Assembly (NCBI RefSeq): GCF_013167895.1
Contig: NZ_BLWC01000001.1
Span: 4,340,001-4,404,000, forward strand
Length of the DNA stretch: 64,000 nucleotides
Direction: 5' to 3'
DNA from: Streptomyces fulvorobeus
Lineage (GTDB): Bacteria > Actinomycetota > Actinomycetes > Streptomycetales > Streptomycetaceae
The position numbers were made by a program, and so were the translations under genes. Numbering within the stretch: position 1 is the stretch's first letter; every line of letters begins with the position of its first letter. This document shows positions 29,481 through 38,575 of the stretch, piece by piece. The notes under the pieces are model-generated. The model made no database searches. It saw nothing but the letters and a program-made list of their open reading frames with translations, and was not told where the DNA came from.

Positions 29481-30850
29481 GACTCGTCCTCCATGACCGG
29501 GGCGACGGCTCCGGTCGGATCGGGGTGCGGGGTGCGGGCCACGTCGCTGACCCGGATCAGCAGCGCCACGATGATCCAGTTGGTGACGACGGAGGAACCG
29601 CCCTGCGCCAGGAAGGGCATGGCCATGCCGGTCAGCGGGATCAGCCCCATCACGCCACCCGCGATCACGAAGACCTGAAGGGCGAGGATCGAGGCGAGAC
29701 CGATCGAGAGCAGTCGGCCGAACGGGTCACGCAGCGCGAGGCCCGCCCGGTATCCGCGGGCCACCAGCAGCGCGTAGAGCAGGAAGACGGCGGTCAGCCC
29801 CGCCAGGCCGAGCTCCTCGCCTGCCGTCGCCAGGATGAAGTCGGACTTGGCGGCGAAGCCGATGAGGACGGAGTGGCCGAGGCCGAGGCCGGTCCCGAGC
29901 ATGCCGCCCGCGGCGAACGCGAACAGGGACTGGGCCAGCTGGCTCGGTCCCTGCCCCGCGTCGATCGAGGCGAACGGGTCGAGCCAGTCCTCCACCCGGC
30001 TGTGCACATGCGGTTCGAACGAGCCGACGACGAACGCGCCCACGGCCGCGAGCACCATGCCGACGGCGATCCAGCCGGTCCGGCCGGTCGCCACGTACAG
30101 CATGATCACGAAGAGCCCGAAGAAGAGGAGCGAGGTCCCCAGGTCGCGTTCGAGGACCAGGACGCCGACGCTGAGCAGCCAGATCGCCACGATCGGCCCG
30201 AGGACCCGGCCGGTGGGGAGCTGGAGCTTCCACAGCGTGCGGCCGGTGTAGGCGAGGGCGTTGTGGTTGGCGGCGAGGTACGCGGCGAAGAAGACCGCGA
30301 GGAGGATCTTGGCGAACTCGCCGGGCTGGAACGAGAAACCGCCCACCCTGATCCAGATCCTGGCGCCGTTCACCGCCGGGAAGAAGATCGGCACGGTCAT
30401 CAGCACCAGGGCCGTGGCGACCGAGAGGTACGCGTACCTCTGGAGCACCCGGTGGTCGCGGAGGGCGATGACGAAGGCGATGAAGAGCGCGACGCCGAGC
30501 GTGGACCAGACCAGCTGGGTGGGTGCCGCCTGGTCCTCGGGGGTCTCCAGGTCGAGCCGGTAGATCAGCACGAGGCCGACGCCGTTGAGCAGGACGGCGA
30601 TCGGGAGCAGCAGCGGATCGGCGTACGGGGCGCGGAAGCGGACGGCGAGGTGGGCGAGCAGGGCCAGCAGACCCAGTCCGCCGCCGTAGCCGGCGACGTC
30701 GGGCGGTACGGCGCCGTTCCTGGCGAGACCCACGGCGGCGTATCCGCAGACGGGGATGAGGACGGCCCCGATGAGGAGACAGAGCTCCACCCCGCGCCGC
30801 TTGGGCAGGCGTAGCTCGGGCGGGGGAGCGTCCACCCTCGTTGCGGTCAT
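29477..30850 (-). CDS. FtsW/RodA/SpoVE (SEDS) family peptidoglycan glycosyltransferase
   Basis: An integral membrane protein of 457 residues with about ten to twelve helices. It carries the SEDS signature in the C-terminal part (GLIPLTGMAMPFLAQGGSS shows the conserved pattern) and the VLIGFAAKSDFILATAGEELGL loop. SEDS proteins polymerise lipid II into glycan strands and work with a class B PBP, here the overlapping downstream gene. ATG at 30850 is chosen, though no good ribosome site is seen and it may be nearly leaderless. The promoter probably lies in the AT-richer stretch before 30895, next to the terminator of the SH3 gene. Confidence 0.93.
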   Translation of the reverse strand: MTATRVDAPPPELRLPKRRGVELCLLIGAVLIPVCGYAAVGLARNGAVPPDVAGYGGGLGLLALLAHLAVRFRAPYADPLLLPIAVLLNGVGLVLIYRLDLETPEDQAAPTQLVWSTLGVALFIAFVIALRDHRVLQRYAYLSVATALVLMTVPIFFPAVNGARIWIRVGGFSFQPGEFAKILLAVFFAAYLAANHNALAYTGRTLWKLQLPTGRVLGPIVAIWLLSVGVLVLERDLGTSLLFFGLFVIMLYVATGRTGWIAVGMVLAAVGAFVVGSFEPHVHSRVEDWLDPFASIDAGQGPSQLAQSLFAFAAGGMLGTGLGLGHSVLIGFAAKSDFILATAGEELGLAGLTAVFLLYALLVARGYRAGLALRDPFGRLLSIGLASILALQVFVIAGGVMGLIPLTGMAMPFLAQGGSSVVTNWIIVALLIRVSDVARTPHPDPTGAVAPVMEDES

Positions 30851-30895
30851 GCCACGCAACGTAGCAAGAGGTGGGCCTTATTTCCCTTATGTCAT

Positions 30896-30935
30896 AGCGC
30901 GCCTGCCCCGGGTGACCGATCGGGGCAGGCGCGCT
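30896..30935 (-). terminator. 15-bp hairpin terminator after the SH3 gene
   Basis: AGCGCGCCTGCCCCG (30896-30910) pairs perfectly with 30921-30935 over a 10-base loop, 16 bp past the SH3 stop codon. It separates that gene from the SEDS-PBP operon. Confidence 0.85.
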
Positions 30936-30951
30936 CAGAGGTGCCGTGCGA

Positions 30952-31395
30952 TCAGCACCAGCGGGGGGCCGTGCCGATGTTGGCGATGTAGCGGGCCGAG
31001 CCCCAGGCCCAGGTGCCGTCGGTGAGGAGGTACCAGCGGTTGTTGCCGTCGACGTTGTCGCCGCGGGACTTGCAGAAGATGTGCACCACCGCGCCGTACG
31101 GGACCTTGCCGACGATGCGGCTGCTCCGGGTGGGGCGGTCGCGCAGCAGCAGTCCAGTCCTGGCGGTCACACGCCCGCGGTAGTCGCCGCGCTTCGCCGC
31201 TTCGGCCGCGGCTTCCGCCTTGTCGACGGAGTCGCGGTCCGATGCCCCCGGTTCCGGGGCGTCGGCGCGCACGGCGGCCGGCGGTGCGGCCGGGCCGGCG
31301 GCGAGGGCCGGAGCGGCGGCCGAGAGGGCCGCGAGGGTGCCCGTGGCGACGCAGAGAGCTATGCGGCGGATTCCGGGACGGGACTGAGCGGACAT
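30952..31395 (-). CDS. Secreted SH3-like domain protein
   Basis: A 147-residue protein. The signal peptide (MSAQSRPGIRRIALCVATGT through the Ala-rich AAPALA cleavage region, about 1-32) is followed by an acidic Ala-rich spacer and a bacterial SH3 (SH3_3) domain from about 72 on (VTARTGLLLRDRPTRSSRIV, then WYLLTDGTWAWGSARYIANI), ending in Trp-Cys. Two cysteines (HIFCKS and the last residue) may form a disulfide outside the cell. Such domains bind cell-wall peptides. The ATG at 31395 has TTGGAGG five bases upstream. It is a single gene ended by the hairpin at 30896-30935. Confidence 0.88.
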   Translation of the reverse strand: MSAQSRPGIRRIALCVATGTLAALSAAAPALAAGPAAPPAAVRADAPEPGASDRDSVDKAEAAAEAAKRGDYRGRVTARTGLLLRDRPTRSSRIVGKVPYGAVVHIFCKSRGDNVDGNNRWYLLTDGTWAWGSARYIANIGTAPRWC

Positions 31396-31626
31396 GCTGC
31401 CTCCAAGAGGAAGGGACGGGAGGCGAGGGGGCCGTGGGGTACGGCCCGTGGCTCGCACGCCTCACGCTAGGTCCGCTCCGAACTGTCCGCAATCGGTAGC
31501 TTTACGTCACATACGCCTGGGTTGTCCCTCCGGCGGACGGCCGGGTGTGCCAGTGCTGCTCCCGAGGCGTCCGTGGCCTCCGCTCCTTCGCCGGGCGCCC
31601 TTGCTCCGGCCGAGTGCTGTGCGCCT

Positions 31627-31654
31627 CCGCGCCACCCCGCGGAGGGTGGCGCGG
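31627..31654 (-). terminator. Hairpin terminator after the zinc-ribbon gene
   Basis: CCGCGCCACCC (31627-31637) pairs with GGGTGGCGCGG (31644-31654), 11 bp with a 6-base loop, 12 bp past the zinc-ribbon stop. It ends the HEAT/zinc-ribbon operon. Confidence 0.75.
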
Positions 31655-31665
31655 GGGCGTGCGGA

Positions 31666-31989
31666 TCAGCGCTGGTAGGGGTTCTGGCCCGAGCCGGGAG
31701 GCGCGTACCCCGGCTGCTGCTGCGACTGGCCGGAGCTCTGGCCGTCCTGGCCCGCCGCGTGCTGCGCGAGCAGCTGCTCGGCCTGCTCCTTCGGGATCTT
31801 CTGCTCGCCACCGCAGAACGTGCACTGCGTCGCGTAGCTGGTGGAGAAGGGGAACAGCGGAACGAAGAACAGCGTGAACTTCGTGACCTTCTTGCGCAGC
31901 GTGTGCGCCGCCGGGTTGCCGCACCAGCCGCAGACCATCGTCAGGATGGCGAGCTGGTACAGATATCCCTTCGTACCAAAGATGATCAT
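31666..31989 (-). CDS. Zinc-ribbon protein with Gln-rich tail
   Basis: A 107-residue protein beginning MIIFGTKGYLYQLAILTMVC. Two CxxC pairs (CGWCGN and CTFCGG), separated by a hydrophobic segment (KFTLFFVPLFPFST), make a zinc ribbon with a membrane-near or lipid-like hydrophobic strand between knuckles. The C-terminus is a disordered Gln/Pro/Gly tail. Proteins of this zinc_ribbon_15 type are common and uncharacterised. The ATG overlaps the HEAT-repeat gene stop (ATGA), so the two are translated together. No function can be assigned. Confidence 0.85.
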   Translation of the reverse strand: MIIFGTKGYLYQLAILTMVCGWCGNPAAHTLRKKVTKFTLFFVPLFPFSTSYATQCTFCGGEQKIPKEQAEQLLAQHAAGQDGQSSGQSQQQPGYAPPGSGQNPYQR

Positions 31990-34100
31990 GATGTGGTTCC
32001 CTTCCCCGCGTTCCCCTGCAGCGTCCGCCGGCACAGCGCCAGGAGCTGTTCGTCCTCATGTGTGTCGTGACCGCCGTACCCGCCGTCCATCGCGTTGTGA
32101 CGGCGGACCGAAGCGAGCTCGGCGTTCAGCGCACGTGTTACCCCCGACCCTGCACCAGCGGCCCCCATCCGCGCCAGGCATTCCGCGACCCGGACTCTGA
32201 CGTGACGGTTCTTCTCCCAGGCCGCAAGCAGTACGGGCACCACGTCACCGGCCCTCCCCGTCACCTCCCAGAGGGCGATCGCGGCGTCCACCCGCAGCCA
32301 CAGCTCCTCGTGCCGCAGCAGCGCGCGCAGCTTCGGCGCGGCACCGGCCGCCCGCTCGCCGAGCCCGCCCAGCGCGCTCGCCGCCGCCCGCCGGTCGTGC
32401 ACCTGCTCCGCCCACAGCCCCTCGGTCAGGACCGGCAGCACGGTGTCCGCGTCCCCGTCGACCGCCCACAGCGCCTCGGCCGCCGCCGTCGCCGTCGCGG
32501 TCCCCGGACGGCGCAGCAGCGCCCGCAGGTCCGGGACGGCGCCCCGCGCCGCCGGTCCGAACGAGCCGAGCGCCCGCAGCGCCGCCGTACGCAGCCACTC
32601 ACCGCGGTACTCCGGCGCACCCCGCAGCAGCCGCAGCACCTCCGGCGCCGCCTCGCCAGCCCGCAGCGCGGTCACCCCGCCGAGCAGCGGACTCGCCCGG
32701 TCGTACGCGCTCTCGTCGAGACGGACCTCACCCAGCCTGCGCCGCAGGGCCCCGGCGAGCGGGGCCGCCGCGGCGCCGAGATGCCCGATGGCGAAGCCCA
32801 CGTCGTGCGGGACCTCCGGCCGTTCCAGGGCGGCCGCCAGGGCAGGTACCACCCGGGCGTCCCCCAGTCGGGCCAGCGCCTTCACGGTGGAGCCGAGCCC
32901 CGGCGGCCCGCTCGCCCACTGCCTCACCCAGGCCCCGGGGTCCGCCGCCATCCGCCCGGCCAGCGCGTCGGCGGCGGGGGCCGCCAGGCCGAACAGTTCC
33001 TCCAGTACGTGGGAGGCGGCTTCGACCAGCCCCGGCTCCGGATCGGCGAGCTGGGCGCCGATCAGGGCGACCAGCTCCTCGTACGAGCCGCGCCAGGCCG
33101 TGATCAGCCCACTGCTCATCCGCACGGCGTCGACGCGCTGCCACCGGTCCGGGCTGCGCAGCTGGTCGGTCAGCAGCGCGGTCCGCTCGGCGACCCGGTC
33201 GTCCAGGCCGACGTGGAGCGTCCGCAGCAGGTCGGCCGACCAGGGCGCGCTGCGGCCCGCGGACTCCTCGGCTGACAGGGCCCGCAACTGGCCCACCAGT
33301 GTCGGGGCGCCGGTGTGCGCTGCCGGGTCTGCGCCCGGGAGCGGTCCGGGGTCCGCGGGCGGCTCGGGCGCCGGGGGGACCGACCGCAGCTCCCGCATCA
33401 GCCCGGCGACGACCGCCACGATGTCGTGGGGGAGCGAGTCGGGGGAGCAGCGCGCGAGCTGGGCGAGCGCCGCGAGGCGCAGCCCCGGCCCGTACTCCCG
33501 CGCCGACAGCCGGCTCAGCCACTCCGCCGCGCGGCCGGCGAGCGGGCGGTGGCGCAGGGCCACCCTGCCCGCCGCCTCGACCAGGGCCATCCGCACCTCG
33601 TCGTCGGGCTCCACGGGCAGCCGCTCCCGCAGCAGGTCCAGCACCCGCACCGGGTGGCTGTGCAGGGTGGCCAGAGCCAGTGGGGCGGCGAGCCGGACGG
33701 CGGGGTCCTCGTCGGCGATCAGCTCGAAGAAGATCCCGGCACTCGCCGAGACGGCCGCGGCTGCCATCGCGTAGTTGGCGGCTCCCTCGTCCCCGCCGAT
33801 CTCGTCCTCGTCGTCCTCGTCCAGATCGATGCCGCCGATGCTGGTCAGCAGCTCGACGATGCACCCCCGGTCCTGTATGCCGGGGTCCACCACCAGCTCG
33901 AAGAGGAAGGGGATGCACGCCAGCGTGCACCCGTACACGTCACCCTGGTGATGGACGGCCCCGTACATGCCGTCCAGGGCGCTCTCACGCTCGGCCGGGT
34001 CGTCGGACGCCAGGCCGCGCAGCAGCTCCGGCACATCGTCGGCCGGCCCGTAGGCATGCTCCATCGAAGCCCACTCGACCTCGTCGATCCCCGCGAACAC
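31986..34100 (-). CDS. HEAT-repeat protein
   Basis: A 704-residue all-helical solenoid. Paired helices recur roughly every 35-40 residues, with HEAT-like words such as LRRRLGEVRLDE, LRALGSFGPAARGAVPDLRALL and AIALWEVTGRAGDVVPVLLAAW. The N-terminus (GIDEVEWASMEHAYGPADDVPELLRGLAS) is typical of a streptomycete HEAT family. These are protein-binding scaffolds with no enzymatic motif. The GTG at 34100 is chosen because GGGGAGGGG lies six bases upstream; a longer frame to 34130 lacks a site. It overlaps the zinc-ribbon gene by 4 bp, suggesting the two work together. Confidence 0.88.
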   Translation of the reverse strand: MFAGIDEVEWASMEHAYGPADDVPELLRGLASDDPAERESALDGMYGAVHHQGDVYGCTLACIPFLFELVVDPGIQDRGCIVELLTSIGGIDLDEDDEDEIGGDEGAANYAMAAAAVSASAGIFFELIADEDPAVRLAAPLALATLHSHPVRVLDLLRERLPVEPDDEVRMALVEAAGRVALRHRPLAGRAAEWLSRLSAREYGPGLRLAALAQLARCSPDSLPHDIVAVVAGLMRELRSVPPAPEPPADPGPLPGADPAAHTGAPTLVGQLRALSAEESAGRSAPWSADLLRTLHVGLDDRVAERTALLTDQLRSPDRWQRVDAVRMSSGLITAWRGSYEELVALIGAQLADPEPGLVEAASHVLEELFGLAAPAADALAGRMAADPGAWVRQWASGPPGLGSTVKALARLGDARVVPALAAALERPEVPHDVGFAIGHLGAAAAPLAGALRRRLGEVRLDESAYDRASPLLGGVTALRAGEAAPEVLRLLRGAPEYRGEWLRTAALRALGSFGPAARGAVPDLRALLRRPGTATATAAAEALWAVDGDADTVLPVLTEGLWAEQVHDRRAAASALGGLGERAAGAAPKLRALLRHEELWLRVDAAIALWEVTGRAGDVVPVLLAAWEKNRHVRVRVAECLARMGAAGAGSGVTRALNAELASVRRHNAMDGGYGGHDTHEDEQLLALCRRTLQGNAGKGTTS

Positions 34101-34278
34101 GCCATCCCCTCCCCGCGAACGCCCCTGCACCCGACGGAAGACGCCGCGGTCTCAAGCAGCGCCTGGGCAGAGTGTGCACCACGCCCCCGGCAATCCACCC
34201 GCGACTTGTGGCCTTTCCTGGCAGAGTCACAGTGACGTAATCAGGGCGTTTCAGAGACCCCGGGACAAGGGACGCCCG

Positions 34279-35169
34279 TCACCCCGGCAGCGGCCGGGCC
34301 AGATCCGCGTCGAAGAGCGGACCCAGCAGATCCCCGTACCGTTCCAGCCGCGCGGCCATGTCCCCCGCCAGGAAGACCAGCTCGCCGGGTGCCCCGCAGC
34401 CCTCGATCTCCTCCCAGGTGACGGGTGCGGAGACCGTCGGTTCGGCCCGGGCGCGCAGGGTGTACGGGGTGGCGGTGGTCTTGGCGGCGGCGTTCTGGCT
34501 GAAGTCGACGAACACCTTTCCCGGGCGCAGTGCCCGGGTCATGCGGTGCACGACCAGCTCGGGCAGGGCGTTCTGGGCCTCCAGGGCCAGCCCCTTCGCA
34601 TACGCGGACACCTCGTCGGACGGGGCCGGTTCCAGGGGCACCAGGAGGTGCAGGCCCTTGGACCCGGACGTCTTGCCGTAGGCGCTCAGCCCGTCCGCCG
34701 CGAGCCGTTCCCGCAGCCAGAGACCCACGGCGCAGCACTCCACGACGGTCGCGGGCGCCCCGGGGTCCAGGTCGAAGACCAGCCGGTCCGCCATCCGGGG
34801 GGCATCGGCCCGCCACTGCGGGGTGTGGAACTCCACCACCAGATTGGCCGCCCACACCAGGGAAGCCAGGTCCTGTACGACGACCTGGCGCGAGTTCTCC
34901 CCCTCGTGGCGCTGCACCCGGGCCGTCCGCACCCAGTCGGGGGTGCCGGGCGGCGGATTCTTGGTGAAGAACCGCTGCCCCTCGGGGCCGTCCGGATAGC
35001 GCAGGAAGGACACGGGCCGGTCGTCCAGATGCGCGAGCAGCGGTGCGGCGGCCGTGGCCGCGTAGTAGTGCAGTACTTCGCCCTTGGTGGTCCCGGTGGC
35101 CGGATACAGCACCTTGTCGAGGTTGGTGAGGGTCAGCCGCCGCCCCTCCACGTCCGTGATCGGCGTCAT
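34279..35169 (-). CDS. LigD-type polymerase (NHEJ primase-polymerase domain protein)
   Basis: A stand-alone polymerase domain of bacterial non-homologous end joining, 296 residues of the archaeo-eukaryotic primase fold. Motifs: the catalytic acidic pair in RLVFDLDPG (D-x-D), the SKGLHLLVP loop (SxGxH), and VFVDFSQN with the third carboxylate. N-terminal TNLDKVLYPATGTTKGEVLHYY is typical of LigD POL. It extends or fills ends held by Ku, preferring ribonucleotides. No ligase or phosphoesterase domain is attached. The Ku gene lies 131 bp upstream on the same strand, probably in the same unit, which fits an NHEJ locus. Confidence 0.92.
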   Translation of the reverse strand: MTPITDVEGRRLTLTNLDKVLYPATGTTKGEVLHYYAATAAAPLLAHLDDRPVSFLRYPDGPEGQRFFTKNPPPGTPDWVRTARVQRHEGENSRQVVVQDLASLVWAANLVVEFHTPQWRADAPRMADRLVFDLDPGAPATVVECCAVGLWLRERLAADGLSAYGKTSGSKGLHLLVPLEPAPSDEVSAYAKGLALEAQNALPELVVHRMTRALRPGKVFVDFSQNAAAKTTATPYTLRARAEPTVSAPVTWEEIEGCGAPGELVFLAGDMAARLERYGDLLGPLFDADLARPLPG

Positions 35170-35300
35170 ACGACCAGAATCACACGAAACGCGGCTGAGG
35201 CTGCGTCGCGGAGCCGATCGGGTGGTGGCGTCGGCGCACGACGGCTGTGGCGTGGCCGGATGTGGCGTGTGGGCCGGCGGTGAGGGGCGCGGCGGCCAGG

Positions 35301-36350
35301 TCAGGCGGAGGCGCGCTTGGTGGCCTTCTTGGCCGCCGTCTTCTTCGCGGCGCTCTTGCGCGCGCCCTTCGCGGCGGTGGAGGTCTTCTCACCGCCGGAC
35401 TCCTTCGGCGCCGCGGCGGTCTTCTTTGCCGCGGCGCCCGTGGTCCTGCGGGCCGGTGTGGCCTTCTTCGACGCCGTCTTCTTCGCCGGGACCTTCTTCG
35501 CGGTGCTCTTGCGGGAGGGCAGCGTCCGGACCTCGGCGTCCGTCTCCTCGTCTTCGCCGGCCTGCTCCCCACGTGACTCCCTGGCCGCGCGGACGCTGTT
35601 CTCCAGAGCGGCCATGAGGTCGATGACCTTGCCTCCCGTGGGAGCGGCCTCCGCTCCGTGCGGGGGCTCGACGCCCTGGAGCCTGGCCTCGATCACCTGC
35701 TGGAGCGCTTCCTGGTACTCGTCGTGGAGCGCGGACAGGTCGAAGTCCTGGGAGAGCATGTCCATGAGGGATTTGGCCATCTGGAGCTCCTGCGGCCGGA
35801 TCTGCACGTCTCCCTCCGGCGCGACGCCGGCGGCGGGCCGGACCTCGTCGGGCCACAGGCAGGTGTGGAGGACGAGGGTGTCCTCGTGCACGCGCAGGAC
35901 GGCGAGCGACTCCCTCGACCGGATGGCGATCTTCGTGACCGCGATCTGTCCGGATTCCGTCAGGGCCTCTTTGAGCAGTGCGTAGGGTTTCTCCGCTGCC
36001 CGGTCGGACGTGCCGACGTAGTACGCCTTGGAGAACATCAGCGGATCGATGGTCTCCGCGTCGACGAAGGCCAGCACGTCGATGAGCTTCCTGCTGGGAA
36101 GGGGGAGCTCGGCGAGGTCCTCGTCCGAGAGCATGATCATGCTGCCGTCCGGGGCTTCGTAGCCCTTGGTGATCTCCTGGTAGGAGATCTCGGTGTCCTC
36201 GGCCTCGCACACGCGCCGCATGCGCACTCGGGAGCCGTCCTTCTCGTGTACCTGGCGGAGCGGGATGTCGTGCTCCTCCGTGGCGGTGAACAGCTGCACC
36301 GGAATCGTGACCAGGCCGAAGGAAATGGCCCCCTTCCAGGTCGCTCTCAT
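35301..36350 (-). CDS. ku: Ku, NHEJ end-binding protein
   Basis: Homodimeric Ku that rings DNA ends and recruits LigD. It is 349 residues long: the Ku core (about 1-255) starts RATWKGAISFGLVTIPVQLF and carries LPSRKLIDVLAFVDAETIDPLMF and QELQMAKSLMDMLS. The C-terminal extension (about 280-349) is a Lys/Ala/Thr-rich, AKKxxAKK-repeated tail that resembles histone-H1-like tails and is expected to bind DNA and affect threading and LigD recruitment. The ATG has a purine-rich leader. The LigD polymerase gene follows on the same strand. Confidence 0.95.
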   Translation of the reverse strand: MRATWKGAISFGLVTIPVQLFTATEEHDIPLRQVHEKDGSRVRMRRVCEAEDTEISYQEITKGYEAPDGSMIMLSDEDLAELPLPSRKLIDVLAFVDAETIDPLMFSKAYYVGTSDRAAEKPYALLKEALTESGQIAVTKIAIRSRESLAVLRVHEDTLVLHTCLWPDEVRPAAGVAPEGDVQIRPQELQMAKSLMDMLSQDFDLSALHDEYQEALQQVIEARLQGVEPPHGAEAAPTGGKVIDLMAALENSVRAARESRGEQAGEDEETDAEVRTLPSRKSTAKKVPAKKTASKKATPARRTTGAAAKKTAAAPKESGGEKTSTAAKGARKSAAKKTAAKKATKRASA

Positions 36351-36571
36351 GCGGTTCTCCTCTCCTGGGCCTTCAGGCTAAGCCGAGGCCAGGAGCCGCG
36401 ACACTCGACGACCACCCTCCTGTCCCGGCATAAATCCCCCTTCATGCCGGGCAACCGGGGACTGGTGTTCGGGTGCGGCGAGTGGACCCGCGAGGAAGCC
36501 GGACACGGCCTCCGCCGCCACCCGGCCGCCCCCGCCCCCGCCGCCACCCGGCCGTCCGCGCGGCCGTCCCG

Positions 36572-38257
36572 TCAGCCGGCCGCCGCCGGGTTGAGCGGGC
36601 CAGGTATGGAGGGCAGGTCGAGCCCCGGGGACGAGTCGCGCTCGGTCGTGACGTACGTGCAACTCGTGTACGTGTAACCGGGCTCGACCTTCGACCCCGA
36701 CGAGTAGCTGTCCACGTCCGCAGACGCGCCGGTGCCGTGCTTGTACAGGAAGTGGTAGTCACCCGCGGGCAGCCGGAGTGTCGCCTTCGGGTAGCTCCTG
36801 CCGCTCGCCCGGCAGGCGCGATCCGGCCCGGTCGACGGGCTGTAGCGCTCGCAGCTTCCGCACCCCTTGAGCTCGACGGTGCCTGAGACCGGTCCGGTGT
36901 AGAGGATCTCCACCGCGCTCGGCGCGTCGTTGCTGATGACGAGCTCCATCCGGGAGCCGCCCGGCTTCCTGCGGGGCGGCAGCTTCCTTCCCGCCGCCGG
37001 CCGGTCCTCGGCTATCTCGGCGGCGATGGCGATGTCCCGGGCGTGCCCGCGGCGCCCGTCCTTCCTGTAGGTGTCGGCGAAGCCGGTCAGCGTCTCCCGC
37101 GCCTCGGTGAACTTCTTGTCCCTGAACTCGTCCACCCCGCAGGCGTAGACCCCGTCCCTGACGGCGGCGTCGGCCTTCACGCTCAGCGCGGACACGGTCT
37201 CGTCGGGCATCGCGGCCACGGTGGCGCCGATGCGCCGTAACACCTCGGTCGCCGCGCAGGGTTCGTCCCCGCGCACCGCCCGGGTCTGCTCCGCCATCTT
37301 CCCGGTGACCGCCTGGCCGACCTTCCCGGCCGGTGCGGAGTCGGGCAGCGTACGCAGCAGCTCACCCAGGTCGCCGCCGTCCGACGCGTCGGACGCGTCG
37401 CTCCCGTCACCGAGCCTGGACACCCCGCACCCGTACAGCGACTCGGCGAGCGGGTCGTCGGGCCACCCGGCCAGCGGGCCGAGCAGTCCCGGGTCGACCG
37501 AGTCCGGCACGGTCCGCAGGTAGGTCAGCGGCTCGACGGCCTGGCAGTGGTCCTTCGCCCGGTACGGTGCCGAGACCGCCTCGTAGTACGCCTTCAGCCG
37601 TGCGGGCACCAGTTTCCCGGCCCGTGAACCGGCGTGTTCCTCCCCGAGCTCGCGGTAGACGGCGAGTGCGGACCGGTACTCCGCCCGCGCTGTCGGGAAC
37701 GGCTTCCCGGACGCGGCGGCGACGGCCCGGTCCCCCTTCTCCAGCCGGTCGAGCAGCATCTGCTCGACCGCCTCGTCCCGCTCGGAGCCGTACACGACCA
37801 CCGCGCACGCCGGAACCCCCAGCAACACCACACCCAGCCCGGCCGCCACCAACGGCCGCCATGAGCCGCCCACGGCCGTACGCCGGGCGGTCCACGCCCC
37901 GTCGGCGGCGGCGAGCGCCAGAAGGACGACGAAGGCGACGACGATCCCCGTGGACATCCCATCGGCTTCGGCGGGCAGCGCGGCCAGCAGCAGCCCACCG
38001 GTGGCCGCCCAGCACAGAGCCGCCCTGGCCCAGCGCCGCATCAGCGCGTAACCGAGGCCGAGACCCGTGAGATTGAGCAACGCGACGGCCACGGAACGCA
38101 CTGCCGCGCCCGGGGGCGGCGGCCCGACCGAGGGAGGACCGGCCGGTGGCTGCGGCGGCCCGACCGAGGGAGGTCCGGTCGGCGGTTCCGGCGGCCCGCC
38201 GTACGACTGCCAGGGACCCGGCTCGGGCCCGTCGTGCTGATGATCCCCCGCCGACAT
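36572..38257 (-). CDS. Multi-pass membrane protein of unknown function
   Basis: A 561-residue protein. The N-terminus is a disordered Pro/Gly-rich stretch with repeated GPPSVGPP words (about 20-50). Four membrane helices follow (about 55-160), then a large, probably extracytoplasmic domain with many helices and several paired cysteines (CQAVEPL, YGCGVSRL, DEPCAATEVL, YACGVDEF, CGSCERY). The C-terminal 100 residues resemble a beta domain with GDYHFLYKHGTG. No family is recognised. The ATG at 38257 has GGGGGA upstream. It is divergent from the glyA riboswitch leader. Confidence 0.72.
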   Translation of the reverse strand: MSAGDHQHDGPEPGPWQSYGGPPEPPTGPPSVGPPQPPAGPPSVGPPPPGAAVRSVAVALLNLTGLGLGYALMRRWARAALCWAATGGLLLAALPAEADGMSTGIVVAFVVLLALAAADGAWTARRTAVGGSWRPLVAAGLGVVLLGVPACAVVVYGSERDEAVEQMLLDRLEKGDRAVAAASGKPFPTARAEYRSALAVYRELGEEHAGSRAGKLVPARLKAYYEAVSAPYRAKDHCQAVEPLTYLRTVPDSVDPGLLGPLAGWPDDPLAESLYGCGVSRLGDGSDASDASDGGDLGELLRTLPDSAPAGKVGQAVTGKMAEQTRAVRGDEPCAATEVLRRIGATVAAMPDETVSALSVKADAAVRDGVYACGVDEFRDKKFTEARETLTGFADTYRKDGRRGHARDIAIAAEIAEDRPAAGRKLPPRRKPGGSRMELVISNDAPSAVEILYTGPVSGTVELKGCGSCERYSPSTGPDRACRASGRSYPKATLRLPAGDYHFLYKHGTGASADVDSYSSGSKVEPGYTYTSCTYVTTERDSSPGLDLPSIPGPLNPAAAG

Positions 38258-38410
38258 ACGGTCCCCCAACCGTCGAACGCACTCAAGTCTCCCGGTAGCT
38301 GCCCGTTTTCCTCACGTCCGAATCACTCGGTCGACACACGTTCCGGCGGCCCCGTATCGGCGGTCCACAGGCCGGATATCCGCCCCGCCGTTCGCGTCGG
38401 CCGGTAGAGT

Positions 38411-38540
38411 GCGCAACGCCGCGACTGGCGCGTACCCCGGCAGGGGTCCTGTGTGGAATCGACCACGAGGGAGCGGCACACCCCGGGCCCGCCCGGGAGC
38501 GTCACCGCCGGAGAGCCGTCCGCCTGGGCATCCGGGTCCG
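38411..38540 (+). promoter_or_regulatory. ZTP (pfl-motif) riboswitch upstream of glyA
   Basis: The conserved blocks of the ZMP/ZTP riboswitch appear in order: CGCGACTGGCGC (38421 on), GTGGAATCGACCACGAGGGA (38453-38472) followed by GCGG, a variable hairpin, then CCGCCTGGGCA (38520-38530). It lies between the promoter and the glyA start, 46 bp before the ribosome-binding region. ZTP signals folate shortage and turns on one-carbon genes, which fits serine hydroxymethyltransferase. The exact ends are approximate. Confidence 0.9.
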
Positions 38541-38575
38541 CACCGCAGCGATGCGACCGACCCGGGAGAACGCCC

